A stretch of 64,000 nt of DNA from Primula veris (lineage: Eukaryota; Streptophyta; Magnoliopsida; Ericales; Primulaceae). Under the pieces are notes generated by a model. It was not told where the DNA came from. It worked only from the letters and a program-made list of their open reading frames with translations, and did not search any database. This document shows, one piece after another, positions 48,585 through 61,014 of this stretch (its first letter is position 1; each line of letters begins with the position of its first letter). The stretch lies in the NCBI GenBank assembly GCA_963682055.1, contig OY821745.1, positions 11,477,501-11,541,500 of the forward strand. The letters run 5' to 3'. The translations under genes and the position numbers were made by a program.

Positions 48585-51500
48585 CTATATAACTGTGTCA
48601 TCATTAATTGTAGCCTTCTCCAATATAACAGTAATTCCCGACCGAATGTAAAACCCTTCATCTGGTTTATCTGCTTCTTGAACACCCTGCATCAGAAGGT
48701 TGTACCATAAAATATGAGTAATGTTTGATATTGATTATTCATACGCATATGTTAAAGCAAATACGATTCCCACTAAAAACTGTAAGAAGAGGAACACACT
48801 ATAAACCAAAGATAAGATATATAGACAATCGATATGGGCAGTTAACAATCTCTAAACAAGACATATATAGGGGTTGTATGGATGCAGCTTTTGAGCAACA
48901 AAACAAGCTTTTTGAGGCTGAAAAAAAGAAGTTGATGTACCCAACATTCAGCTTCATGGTTTTTATTTATTTATTATTTTGACAAAAGAAAAACAGCAGC
49001 TTTGGCAGTGGCCACTACATGGGCTGCAGCTCATGAACCAAATAAGCCGTGATAGAAGCTTCACTCAATTCCAGTGAGCTTTTCTGTAATCCAGTATCAT
49101 AAGAAGCAGGTTTTGCTGTTATGAAAAGTAATTGCTTTTCTAAAAGACCTACTGATTCTTTAGGGGAAGAACATTGAGGTATTCAATAGATGCTTACAAC
49201 TCTTACTAAAGAATTCCAGAAAATTCCCCTTCAAGAAAATTTGTGATAAAAAAAGTGGCTTTTACCACACGAAACCATAGTCAAATATAAGAACTTACAT
49301 CTTTGTTCATGATGATGACATTTTGACCAATCTTTGCATTCTTATCGATTATACAGTTTCTGCAAGTAAAGAGTAAAAAGCAAGCACTTATTAAGAGCTC
49401 AAAAAGCAATTCAGGGGCGAGATGACTTTTAGATATGTTTAAGATGCTTTATAGTTTATCTAGGTGTCTCAAAATGCATACTTTCTTTTCATCACTGAAA
49501 ATAAAATTCAGGTGTACGAGTATGTAAGCAAGAACAAACTCGCACTAGAACATGTAAGTAAGAGCAAACTAAAATGGTTACCTAATCTTTGTATTCTTCC
49601 CAATTCCCATCGGGACTTGGCCTTGTGCTAGTAAAGATGCAATCTCTGAATCTGTCTGGTAATAGTCTGCCCCTTGCATCAAAGTATCCTGCAAGGACAT
49701 AATTTGCAATAATTAAAAAAAGAACTCAAAAATATTCCAATTTCATGTTGAGAATAACTTATTAAAAGGGTTTAATTTTTCTAAATCACAAAGCAGACGA
49801 GTAAAATCACTAATATATTTTACCAGGAAAAGTAAGGGTTTGTTTATTTATGTTGATCTTTTAGTGTTATTCTTGGTAATGTGTCGCTAAAACTGATATC
49901 AACAAAAAAAACTTTATTCATGTCTTTATACCTAAAAAAGCTGGAAACCAAAACAGCAAATCCTTTTCCTTATAATGTAGTAGTATGTATTTTCATATCA
50001 AAAGACGACTTAAAAGTCAAAATTTTCAACAAAAGAATCTGTGGCTTTTCCAAATGTTGTACCAATTTCAATCCAAAAACATGAAACCAAGAGCCAATAT
50101 TGAACTAGAATCTTCGATAACAATTTTAGATTTTACATGAGTCTCACCTTGAGTTCTACACCAGAGTCTAGACGTGATCGTTCACCCACTATAGAGTGCT
50201 CAATGTAACATTCTCGTAAAAAACAACCATGCGAGATTATTGAATCTTTAATCTGCGAGAATAAATTAGAAAGGTAAAATTATATGCAATTGAAAGGACG
50301 AAACAAGACCCTTTTACAGGAGCATACCTGACATTTATCGATTTTAGTTGGTGGCAAAAATCGCGGAGATGTGAAGATCGGTGTTTTGGGATCATAAAAT
50401 TCAAAGCTTGGAGACTGCATTGGAGCGCAAAAGTGAATTTAGATAATTCTATTACAAAATTGAAGGGCAATGCCACGATAAGTTTATTTGAGCGCAAAAG
50501 TGAATTTAGATAACTATAAAAAGAACTAGACAAACCTCTTTTGCAAGGGCCAAGTTTGCATCGTAGAAAGATTTAATTGTTCCGATATCTTCCCAGTAAT
50601 CTCTAAACATATAAGCCTGAAAAAGACAAACTGTACATATAAGGAAAAAAAATTCGCCACAAAAGCCTTTTCAAGGATTGTCCTGAAAACTCCAGGGTCT
50701 CTTGAGGTTGTTCACAATTCTTCAATAATTTATCAAACAAAATTTTAAAATAAAAAATTATATAAATAAATAAACATTAGAGCTTCCAAAAGTTACATCT
50801 GTGACGTATTACAGAAATTTATGAGAATCGGAAACTAACAGGCCACCAGTTCTCTTCATCTTAGCCCAAGTCATAAAGATAGTAAAAAAAAAAAAGGAAA
50901 AGAAGAATAAGACCAGTTCTCTTCATCTTAGCCCAAGTCATAAAGATAGTAAAAAAAAAAAAAGGAAAAGAAGAATAAGAAGTTCCAAGAAATAACGAAA
51001 AAAACCATAATGGAACTTAAATTTCTTACTTGAACATTTTGCTCTATAATAGCAGCTGGGATTATTTCGGACCCGAAGTCATTGGCTGTTGGATATCTCC
51101 ACTCAAGTAATTTCATCAAAATATCCTTTTTGAATACATATACTCCCATCGAAGCAATGTAAGGAGATCTGATAGCTTCTTGCCTAGATAATCCAAGGAG
51201 AGTAGTATCCACTTCCTGCATAATCCAACAAAACTGTATTATACACAAGTATTCAAATCCATGTATGCAAGTTTCTTTTACTTAAAAGTACAGAGACAAT
51301 TATGTAATAAATATACTGAATGGGTTTGTACAGTTATTGTCATAGATTTAGTGTTGTCCTTTATTTTTAAGTGAATCAGTGCTTTTTAAAAATTCTGGAA
51401 GGCACTCTTTGCACATGAAAATTGATAATCGGTAGGCTCTGAACACTTGGTACATAAAATAGCTTTGTATCTAACGACGTTCTGAACCAAGGATTCTTCT

Positions 51501-54500
51501 TTGCATTAAAAAACTTTTGTGCACAACTTCAGAGATGATGACTTTGCAAGAGCTAGGCACAAATACTATTTAACGGAACGTAGTGCTAACCGGTAACGGT
51601 GATTATGCTTGAGATTGGGTTGAATATAATCATCGTAAACCACATTAAAATTTGTACAACTTCCTTGTTTGGTGGGTCAAATTTAATAATAATTACACAC
51701 TCACCATAGCTTTTAGATCGGCCCCCTTCGGTTTTTCGGCAAATTGAATGACTCGTCCATTGTGGTCGATTTTCATTAATCCAAAGTCTGAAGCACGGCT
51801 GGTGGGAAAACATATTTTTAGTAAAATTAGATGGTGGAGATAACTACAAAGTTTAAAAGGTGTGTTTGGTTATGTTTCAAATACTGTCCTACGGTTTGGA
51901 AAGGAAATGCTGCAAGAAACGCATTAGATAAATTAGTTCCTTGATAAAAAAAAATTTCTAAACAATGTTGTTTTCCTTTCATTTTTCTTCTTTGTAAGCA
52001 TATGGAAATTACATAGTTTTCTAAAAAAATAAAAATAATAGTTGTCCTTCAGTCCTCATTAAAGAGTTGTCAGATAGGTCTTAAAAATCTGTTTAGAGAA
52101 TATTGTGAATTGTACAAATAAAATTGGTCATTAGACATGTAAGGATAAAATTGACATACTACCAACCTGTCTCCAACGGGTACACATGAAACTGTAATAT
52201 CGGCATTTCTGTCGATGTGGTTCTGTTTTGCAAAATGTAAAAATATAAGCAAAATTCCTTAGAAGAAATGAAACTAGGAACACAAGTAATTGACTCAGGG
52301 TACCTGCACAAGGTCCATATAATCCATACGGTAAAGATGATCACCCGACAAGATAAGTATATTCTCGATGTCTTTGTTTTTGGCATCCTATATTAAAATA
52401 AATTATTAGTTAGTATGAAACAAAAAAAAGTGAAATTTATTGGCATGTCTTTATACTTATACTAACTACCAACCTCGAAAACCCAAATAAATTGCCTCAC
52501 GGCATCTGCTGTCCCTTGGAACCACTTCATACCAGCTTCCCCTTGAGTTTGAGTTGCTGCGAGAACCTTTCATATATAAAGACACATACTATCTTAGTAG
52601 TAAATAAAGCTGCCTACCAAATTATGTACAGCTTCACATGCATTACACCACAATACTGCGAGGGTGTATATGTTTCCTAGTCTAAAGGGTTTATAAGTTT
52701 GGTTTTTAATGTACCAATCATCAATAGAGTTCTCAAAGTTATGATTTTTTTCTCTCAAAAATTAGTTGATTATGTAAATGAGGCTTAAATCTTTTAGACG
52801 GAAAGGATTTATTTACTAAGACGTGCCCCTCACTTGGAGTTACACATGGATTATATTTCATTTAAAATGATCTCCCTAACTAGAGGAATTACAAGCTAAT
52901 TTTTCTTTTAAGTCATTCATGAATACTCTTACCATAAATCACACAAGCCCAACAAGTATTTTCAAATATCTCATGATTTGATACAACATGTTTTAAGTTG
53001 ATTTGAATTTACCAAATATCTTGGTTTAGTTTCCTTTTTGTTCAGCATTGAGTACAGTTACCTACTTACCTAAGCAAACCTCCTTCGCACTATTAGATCG
53101 TGTGATGGGAATGAATATGGATTTGATAATGGTAAAAGAAAAATGTATACACCTCAACAAATCCGTTGCCAAAGTTTACACCATTTCCAGAATATGTACG
53201 AGCAATGTGGCGGTTGAGGGAAGCAGAATTGAATTGGGTGAGTACAACAATCTTGTTTAAGCCACTGTTAATACAGTTGCTCATTGGTATATCTATTAGC
53301 CTATAACACCCTCCAACTGGAACCTGCACATTATAAAATACACAAATTATCGGAAAAGAGATCCTAAACTCGAGAATTTTTTTAGATCATAACATGTAAG
53401 TGAAGTACCTAAAGAATGAAACTTTAAATGATACCCTTACATGAAACTAAGAAAAGAATCAAGGGTTATCAGGTTTAGTACTCAATCTTGTTTTTTTTTA
53501 GTTCTCCTTATTACTTTTACTAGTCTCTACACTGAAGAAATTATCAACATGTAAAACTTAAAAAAAATTGGGTGTTTTACGTCTCTTAAAGAATGAAATG
53601 ACAGAAACTTCCAAGGATAATATTTCTGGATGAAATGTTTTCCCATCCATATCTAGTATAATTGATTTGGGTTTTGTTTTATGTTGAAGAAACTTTTTCT
53701 TTTATTTTTTCCAAGAACCTTACTAAAAATGTGATCTAAAAACATCCATATGAATATCAGGAGTTTTAATTAGTACTACTTTAGACTTTCCATCTCTAAT
53801 ATGTTAGACCCAAATAGCCTAAAATGTAAAATAAAGGCAATGAGCCAATGAACAAATAATTTTTTCCACCTGAAATAGAAATTCATACCAAAAGAAAAAC
53901 GGACGACCATTTTTAAGAATCCTTTTACATAATGCCACTGAATTAGGCTCTTTCGGTATAGAAAATTCTATCAAACCTCATATAGTTCCCATTATTTTGG
54001 GTTATTTGAAAGAGATCAAATTTAGCTTCTTGGGACTATGTCAACACTACCATACTGACCTTGGTCATCATTTATGTGGTACATTTCATAAAATTACACA
54101 TATCATTATTACAAATTAAGTAATTTAAGAAGAGGGGGGAAAAAAGTCGAAGTAATTTCTTACTGCAGGTGTTGCAGTTCTTCTAGTAAGAGGAAACAGT
54201 TCAGTCCCAGCACCTCCACCCAATATAATTGAAGCCACATTTTTAGGATCAGCCTTTCGTCTCTCAAATCGAGGTGCTTGAATGGTCTGAAATTGAACCC
54301 AAATCCTAAACTTTAGAATATTTATTCTTAGAGCTATTTGGAAACACATATAAGGAAAATTTCGGTTTAACAAAACCTTCATCGTCTTATATACTAAAAA
54401 CCAGAAACAATATTGAATTAACAGTTGCGCTTACATAATATTAAAACCAAATCTAAATAAAGTAAGAGATATCTTTTAACATAACAAGTTTAGGTGGTTT

Positions 54501-57500
54501 TAATGCGTGTATGGCAATTTTATCTGCCAATTAAGAGTAGTACAAAAACTTTCGTAATGCTTTCAGCTTCTTTGGTGTATCTGCTCTGGGTTCAGAAATC
54601 TATTATATGTCCTGACAAGTTCTGATGATCGGATTTGAATCATTTTACTGGAAAGTAAATTTTTAAAAGCTCAAATCATTGCATACGTTTAGGATATACG
54701 TTAATCCAAGAAACTTATTACTGAGTTTTCAAATGAGTTCTTTTCCAATACCGGACCTGGTGAATAAGAGACATGAGGACAAAATAGAAATTTTGTTTGA
54801 GGAGGAAATATTATGTTTGCTTGTTTCATTAAGCAAATATGGGAACATTTTAACAGTACAAACATCTTCAAAACTAAATCCAAGCTAGGAGAAGATAAAA
54901 TAAAAAGATAAGCAGAAAAAAGAATAGAAGATCAAACACAAAAACAGATAAAATAAACAAGAAACATTAATCACAAACTAAATCCAGACTAATCGGAAAC
55001 TTCAATTCTTGCTCATCAAAGTCCGAACACAACGGAAAATAAATTAACAATAATGTCTTCAGTTCGTATGGTAGCAGCTTGTAAGATTGGCTTATTAACT
55101 TTTTGCTTGAAACTGTAGTAGATCCCCACCAAAAAGCTAATTCTGTTTGGTTTTGTAAACTGAGAAAGCTAGCTTAATACAAACAGCTGATCCAAATTAA
55201 CTTAGAAGCTTTAACCAAATGTTATTTTATTAATTTCACACTAACCCACACCAAGTAAACTTAGGATTTGGTTCCACTGTTCCAAATTTAAGAATATAGA
55301 AAGAAAAATAAATAAAAATAACCAGCTTCTAAGTTTCTAGGTTTTTCATGTCAAAAAGCCAGAAACAGCTTTTAAGCTGATCATCCAAAGGCATCCCAGG
55401 TGTTAATCAAAAAAGCAAAAATGACAGAGTTACCTAAAGGAAAGAAGATGGTTGGGTGTAGATGGGTATATACAGTAAAACATAAATCATATGGGACAGT
55501 TGAAAGGTACAAGGCTAGACTGGTTGCGAACGGTTACACTCAGACTTATGGAATTGACTATCAAGAAACGTTTGCTCCCGTGGCCAAGATGAATACAATT
55601 CGAGTAATACTTTCACTTGCAGTCAATCTCGACTGGTCGTTACGACAATTCGATGTGAAAAAATGCCTTTTTGCATGGTGACTTAACAGAGGAGGTTTAT
55701 ATGGATCCGCCTCCCGGATTTACACCACAAGAAGGAAAAGTATGCAAGCTGAAAAAGGCGTTGTACGGCTTGAAACAATCTCCATAAGCATGGTTTGGCA
55801 GGTTTAGCCACTCAATGAAAAAATATGGATTTAAGCAAGCTTTAGCTGATCACACTTTATTCTATAAAAGACAGGGTGATGATATTACTTTGCTTATTGT
55901 CTATGTTGATGACATGATTGTAACAGGCAGCAACACCATTGAAATTGATAAGTTTCGAAACCATTTGGCAAATGAGATCGAAATGAAAGACTTGGGGTTT
56001 CTTAAATATTTTTTAGGCATTGAATTGTCTCGGTCTAAGCAAGGACTCTTCATCTCTCAAAGAAAGTACACGTTAGATCTATTGAACGAAACAGGTAACT
56101 CTGCTTGTGAACCTATAAATACTCCCATTGAAGTGAACCATGGTCTGACTATCTATCCTGATCAAACTCCCACGAATAAGGAGAGATACCAGACCCTAGT
56201 CGGGAAGTTGATTTATCTTACTCACACTAGGCCTGATTTGTCATATGCAGTTAGTATTGCAAGTCAATTCATGCACAATCCTAGTGACCAACACATGAAG
56301 GCTGTAAACCGTATCTTGGCTTACTTAAAGTACTCTCCAGGTAAAGGTGTTATGTTTTCAAAACATGGACACCTTGATATTATGGGGTACATAGATTCTG
56401 ACTTTGCTGGGTCCAGATTGGACAGAAAGTCTACTTCAGGGTATGTATTTTTGTCGGAGGTAATTTGGTGACTTGGAGGAGTAAGAAACAAAAAGTGGTG
56501 CCTTTATCTAGTGCGGAAACTGAATATCGTGCTCTTCATCATGCGACTACAGAGTTAACCTGGCTTAAAATTCTTTTGGATGAGATTGGATTTGATCAAA
56601 AGAAACCTATGGTGCTCTTTTGTGATAATATCGCATCTATTCAGATTGCAAATAATCCAGTACAACATGATCGAATTAAGCATGTTGAACTTGACAGAAA
56701 TTACATTAAAGACAACCTTGATTCTGGAACTATCAAAGTTCCATACATTAAAAGCACAGATCAGCTAGCTGATATGATGACCCATGTCGTTAGCAGTGGT
56801 CCTTTCTATGCATCAGTGTCCAAGTTGGGCATGTGTGATATCTATGCACTAACTTGAGGGGGAGAGTTGGCATGTACAGCTATGAAGATTTTATCTATTT
56901 ATGGTTTCCTTATTATTCTAGAAATATGTTTCCTTATTAGTCTAGGAGTATATATTAGATATAATTGATAGTTGTCAATATTTTCTTTTAGGTTGATGTT
57001 ACCTAAATTATAGATTATGACTTCTCTGTATAAATACCAATGACATATATGAAAAACTATTCAGCCTTTCAGTTCGTATGGTAGCAGCTTGTAAGATCGG
57101 CTTACTAACTGTTTGCTTGAAACTGCAGTAGATACCCACCAAAAAGCTAATTCTGTTTGGTTTTGTAAACTGAGAAAGCTAGCTTAATACAAACAGCTGA
57201 TCCAAATTAACTTAGAAGCTTTAACCAAATGTTCTTTTATTAACTTCACACTAACCCACACCAAGTAAACTTAGGATTTGGTTCCACTGTTCCAAATTTA
57301 AGAATATAGAAAGAAAACAAAAAAAAAACTAACCAGCTTCTAAGTTTCTAGGTTTTTCATGTCAAAAAGGCAGAAACAGCTTTTAAGCTGATCATCCAAA
57401 GGCATCCCAGCTGTTAATCAAAAAAGCAAAAATGACAGCTAAAAAGCTACTAATATGTAATAGTGGCAGAACTAGAACTTTTTTTTGCCGTAATGCTAAA

Positions 57501-57887
57501 ATTGGTAAAATTAGGATACATGTTAAAATTACTAAAAGATTAGTTTTTTTTTTTTCTCGATATGGGGATGCTAGAATACCAGTTCATGTCCTGCTATGTG
57601 ATAAAACAAAGGAAAAAACAACAAAATGAAAGTTAAAAAAAAATGATATTACTCACCAAAGTCTCTTTTCCATTTTCTGAAGTAGCAATAGAGCAACAAA
57701 TCCCAGTTTTCCCCTTTCTAATATCATTTCTGAAACCATTTCCAAAAGAATTCAACAAAACAGATTTATCCAAACTCCCCCTCATTTTCTCCCCTAAAAA
57801 TCCATTATTATTTTTATTAAAATCCCCCCCTCTAGGAACTTTACTTAAACAGCTAATAGGTCTCAAAACTGAAGAGCAATTCTCCAT
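48585..57887 (-). CDS. APL: ADP-glucose pyrophosphorylase large subunit, plastid
   Basis: Fourteen in-phase exons: 57657-57887, 54164-54286, 53153-53323, 52474-52566, 52304-52387, 52167-52222, 51705-51798, 51030-51215, 50536-50616, 50328-50414, 50148-50252, 49582-49688, 49299-49359, 48585-48686; 526 aa, usual for this subunit. The enzyme makes ADP-glucose from glucose-1-phosphate and ATP, the committed step of starch synthesis, as a heterotetramer with small subunits. Exon 1 is a Ser/Lys/Asn-rich plastid leader. Visible motifs are [94 protein letters not shown], a left-handed beta-helix region and FYIRSGI near the end. The nucleotide-loop residue that is Arg in catalytic subunits and usually Lys in large subunits is Glu here. 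Intron 1 (3.4 kb) holds a copia fragment. Confidence 0.93.
50412..50520. repeat. Short direct repeat in AGPase intron 9
   Basis: GAGCGCAAAAGTGAATTTAG occurs twice about 66 bases apart (near 50422 and 50489), directly upstream of the exon 10 acceptor in gene orientation. The acceptor itself is not duplicated. Confidence 0.7.
50846..50981. repeat. Near-perfect 68-bp tandem duplication in AGPase intron 8
   Basis: Two adjacent copies start CCAGTTCTCTTCATCTTAGC and end AAAAGAAGAATAAGA. They differ mainly by one A in a poly-A run, so the duplication is recent. It lies between AGPase exons 8 and 9. Confidence 0.85.
55058..55427. repeat. 370-bp direct repeat, copy 1, bracketing a copia fragment
   Basis: Starts TTCAGTTCGTATGGTAGC and ends AAAAGCAAAAATGACAG. 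It matches 57068-57438 with only scattered substitutions and a small indel. It is not LTR-like: it has no TG...CA ends, no TATA box and no adjacent primer site. The two copies lie in the same orientation within AGPase intron 1. Confidence 0.85.
55428..57067 (+). mobile_element. Truncated Ty1/copia fragment in AGPase intron 1
   Basis: The reading begins inside reverse transcriptase ([19 protein letters not shown]) and continues through YVDDMIVTG, RNase H ([14 protein letters not shown]) and a terminal CDIYALT, then a purine-rich tract GAGGGGGAGAG. About 190 bases of 3' LTR follow, with TATAAATA at 57029-57036. Gag, protease, integrase, the 5' LTR and the end of the 3' LTR are missing. Breaks: an extra A in the A-run of the FDVKN motif (about 55659), an in-frame TAA after LKQSP (about 55786), and a 1-bp loss in the YVFLFGG motif (about 56454). 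It lies opposite in strand to AGPase. Confidence 0.85.
57068..57438. repeat. 370-bp direct repeat, copy 2
   Basis: Downstream partner of 55058-55427. The copia fragment starts directly after copy 1 and ends directly before this copy, so the repeated block is original intron sequence duplicated around the insert. Confidence 0.85.
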
Positions 57888-58321
57888 TTTAATATATTTC
57901 AACAAAATTTATAACAAAAAAGAAAAAAAAGTACCCAAGAAAATTACCAACTTGAAAAAGTGATAGCTGATCACAGAATTTTAAAAAACAGTTACAAAAA
58001 TATCACAGTAAAGTAGAATGTGAAAGTGAAACTTATAATTAAAGTAAAGTATTTAAAAACAGAGGAGTGTTTTAGTAAGAAACGTGTGACTAGTTATGAC
58101 CCATATTCCAAGCTTAAGCTTAGTTACACTAATGTGATATTATTTTATCCAAAATAACAATGTTTAATATCTACCCACAAGCTTATTAGCTTATAGCTTG
58201 TATGTTCTTTTTTATTTTATTATTATTATTATATATTTATATTGTTGAAATGCGGAATTATAGAGGTTTAATAATGTTTTTCAAGTTTCAAAAAGTGACG
58301 GTGAGTTGCCGCAGATGATGG

Positions 58322-58371
<50 letters not shown>

Positions 58372-58824
58372 TAATGGTGAAGAAGGAGGTGGTGAGAGCT
58401 TACATTTATTAAGTTTTGTGATGTATTTCACGAGAATTATACATACAGCGGTTATGGGAAAATGACACTGGTAAAAGTTGGACTGCCACTTCCCCTCCTT
58501 GCGTAATTCACGTGTAGTGCAATTTTGATACGTTTATTTTGAAAATTTTTATTTTAACCATTTTGATATAATTTATTCATCGATCAAAATTATACGTAGT
58601 TTCATAATAAATAATTAATTAGGAATAGAGGGAGTAAGACATTTGTCGCATTCATCCACTTGATTTATATAGCCCTTTTACTAATTGAAAATTTAAATTA
58701 AATTTTACTTAATGAAATGATAATTTAGACCAAACTTTGAGATTTTTTTTGATAATTTGGACCCTTTTATACATTAAAACATCTTAAATAACATTACAAC
58801 AAGGTTCAATCAGGAACATCAAAT
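57888..58824 (-). promoter_or_regulatory. AGPase upstream region
   Basis: It contains the likely promoter and leader. A compound (TA)n(GA)n microsatellite at 58321-58370 reads as CT repeats followed by TA repeats in gene orientation, about 430-480 bases upstream of the start. No sugar-response element could be assigned with confidence. The remainder is AT-rich. Confidence 0.45.
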
Positions 58825-59109
58825 ATGTCGTCGTGCTGTCTCCGTTTAAGGCGTTAGGAATCAAAATTTGTCACTATTCTCGTTTCCAATCTGACCTTCT
58901 TTTGCAGTGTAAAAGTGACGAAAGTCACGAAACAGTACTTCAAAAACTTCTCGACCAATCACATAATAGCCATTGCCAGAGTAATGCTGGTTTTGGTACT
59001 ATTTCGAATACAATAACTGAAAAGACAATAAATAAAAGAGACAGGAACGCAAAAGAAATAAACAATTTTATTTCTCACAATTGGAATATAAATTACAATT
59101 CCTGACTCA

Positions 59110-59415
59110 ACAAGTAAATAAAACTGCTGGACTGTTATAAAGAAACTGCCGGACTGGTTTAACACATAAACTGCCGGACTGGTTTTATATAAACTGCCGG
59201 ACTGGTTTTTAACAAACTGCCGGACTGGTTTTAAATAAAACTGTCGGACTGGTTTTAAATAAAAGAAACTGCCGGACTGGTTTTAACAAACTGCCGGACT
59301 GTTTTGTAATAAAAGAAACTGCCGGACTGGTTTTAACAAACTGCCGGACTGGTTTTAACAAATAAAAAACTGCCGGACTGGTTTTTAACAAATAAAAAAC
59401 TGCCGGATTGTTTTT
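59110..59415. repeat. Minisatellite, 12 copies of a CTGCCGGACTGG motif
   Basis: The core AAACTGCCGGACTGGTTTT recurs about 12 times with variable A/T-rich linkers, so the period ranges from about 20 to 28 bases. Edge copies are degenerate (CTGCTGGACTG, CTGCCGGATTG). It lies downstream of the LTR TATA box and so would be transcribed with the element. Confidence 0.9.
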
Positions 59416-59429
59416 TTGTAAATGCTGGA

Positions 59430-59600
59430 AATTACAGAACTGAAAAGTAAATTACATAATTGAAAGACTGAAAGTAAACAGTACTGGAAAGTAAATACAG
59501 AAAAGAAACAGTACAGAAAAGTAAATTACAGAAAGGAAATGGTACTGAAATGAAACAGAATGTAAAGTACTGAAAAATAAATAACATAAATATAAAATAA
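59430..59600. repeat. Short degenerate repeats in the copia LTR
   Basis: Motifs of the type AAAGTAAATTACAGAA and ACAGTACTGAAA recur several times, giving a low-complexity stretch next to the minisatellite. Confidence 0.5.
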
Positions 59601-60020
59601 GAGGCAACTGCTGAGCAGTTTCCCTTAAATAATATTTCCCGAACCACCTTTAAAGGTTTCTGGTTTCGGGACTTTGTTCCCAAGGTACAACTTATATCTC
59701 AGAGTGGCTCGTATGGAAACCGGCACCGAACCACAGGTCGAGCTGTTGGTGGTGCGGTTCTCTCTCTCTATATGATGCTTATGCTGTGAGGTTGTGTGTA
59801 TTCTGGTGTGTAGAAATGAGAGGGGGATGGCTGCCTTTTATAGGCTCGAATGAAACCGCAGCCATAAATGTTGGTCATCAATTCTGGGAGTTACACCCCC
59901 AGAATCCGCTCAATCAATTATGAAACCGCAGCATTTAATCTCATTCATTGCTGACGTTTCTATTGCTGGAAACTCTATGGACTACTTTTGTATTTTATAC
60001 AAAACTCCCTATTCGGGTTT

Positions 60021-60143
60021 GGACCCAAGACCCAAGACCCAAGACCCAAGACCCGAGACATTCCCCAAATCCCAAATCCCAAATCCCAAGCCCAAGCCCA
60101 AGCCCACGCCCACGCCCACACCCGCGCCCGCGCCCGAGACCCG
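60021..60143 (-). repeat. G-tract cluster in the copia LTR U3
   Basis: On the minus strand about 18 runs of three or more G occur in roughly 120 bases, in blocks of GGGTCTT (5), GGGATTT (3), GGGCTT (3) and GGGCGT/GGGCGC-like units. Spacers are 3-4 bases in most cases, which suits G-quadruplex formation. GGGATTT differs from the plant telomere repeat GGGTTTA and is not telomeric. Confidence 0.75.
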
Positions 60144-60548
60144 AGACACGAAACACGAGACACGAGCGAGCGCGCGTGTGTGGTACACACTAATACTCTT
60201 AGGTGTATGTGGACATGTTAGTTTAATAACCACATGGGTTGGTATGGTATATATATTGTAAAAATTAATTCTTAATCTTCCAATATGGGATTATACCAAA
60301 TGGTTTTCCTTTACCATTTCGGTTTTTCCAGATTTGAGCTTTCGAGGCACCAACTTTGAAGCCACTTTGTATTCACACCCATTCTCCGAATAGGTCATGT
60401 GATATACCGTTACGAAGCTCGTCACACGGGCTACTCAACCGCGTTGAGTACGGTATAAACAACTCAGCGCTGTTACACGAAATAATGACTCGAAGTGACC
60501 ATTTGGAAACACCCATGTTTTCACATGTTTTTCCAACAATCCCCCACA

Positions 60549-61014
60549 TGAATGCAATTGGCTGAAAATAAAAATGCTCCTAAATGCATACGAGAAAACC
60601 GCAAGAGTTCACTGCATAAGGACAGGTAGCGCGCGCCTTGAACCTGCCGTAGTGACGTAAAATCTGATATGCTACTATTGGGTAGCCTTTAAGCCTTGAA
60701 CCCTTTAGCGTTTGTGCATACCAGGGTAATGCGCACACAGTGTCCTCTCTACACCACTTACTAAGCACTTTGGTTGTTGTCCATATTTGGCCGTGGACTG
60801 CCTTGGCAAAATTCAACCGAGTGTTCTAGCGATTTAGCCCATGGCTCATCACATAGTATCGGCCATACACACTCGTCATAGGTGATTTCAAGTCAAGGGT
60901 GTCCTGACTCACCCCTCTCGACCTTCGAGATACTTGTTTTCATTAAGAGCCTCATGCTCACCCTTAAGATGGTCTAGGTCTATCACTCTTTCATCCTAAA
61001 AATGGGCTGGGAAC
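60549..61014 (-). other. 3' untranslated segment of the copia element
   Basis: About 470 bases between the pol stop and the purine tract and LTR. No significant frame was seen. This is longer than in many copia elements. Confidence 0.6.

Larger units (their letters stand above)
58825..60538 (-). mobile_element. 3' LTR of a Ty1/copia element (far end tentative)
   Basis: On the minus strand the LTR begins TGTTGGAAAAACATG at 60538, directly after the purine tract GTGGGGGAT (60540-60548). Its far end is uncertain. A candidate is ...AGCACGACGACA at 58825, giving about 1.7 kb; the matching target duplication lies outside the window, so this cannot be confirmed. A TATA box (TATAAAA, 59836-59842, in GAGCCTATAAAAGG) separates U3 from the transcribed part. 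U3 carries a run of G-tracts, and the downstream part carries a 12-copy minisatellite. Confidence 0.65.

Noticed and set aside
55058..57438. The 370-bp repeats as the two LTRs of the copia element
   Set aside because: They lack TG...CA ends, the internal 5' part is missing, and a separate LTR start with its own purine tract and TATA box lies inside copy 2's boundary.
59110..59415. CRISPR-like regularly spaced repeats
   Set aside because: The linkers are low-complexity and variable, the genome is eukaryotic, and the array lies in a retrotransposon LTR.
60021..60143. Interstitial telomere repeat
   Set aside because: The units are GGGTCTT and GGGATTT, not the plant telomere unit GGGTTTA, and they grade into other G-rich units within an LTR.
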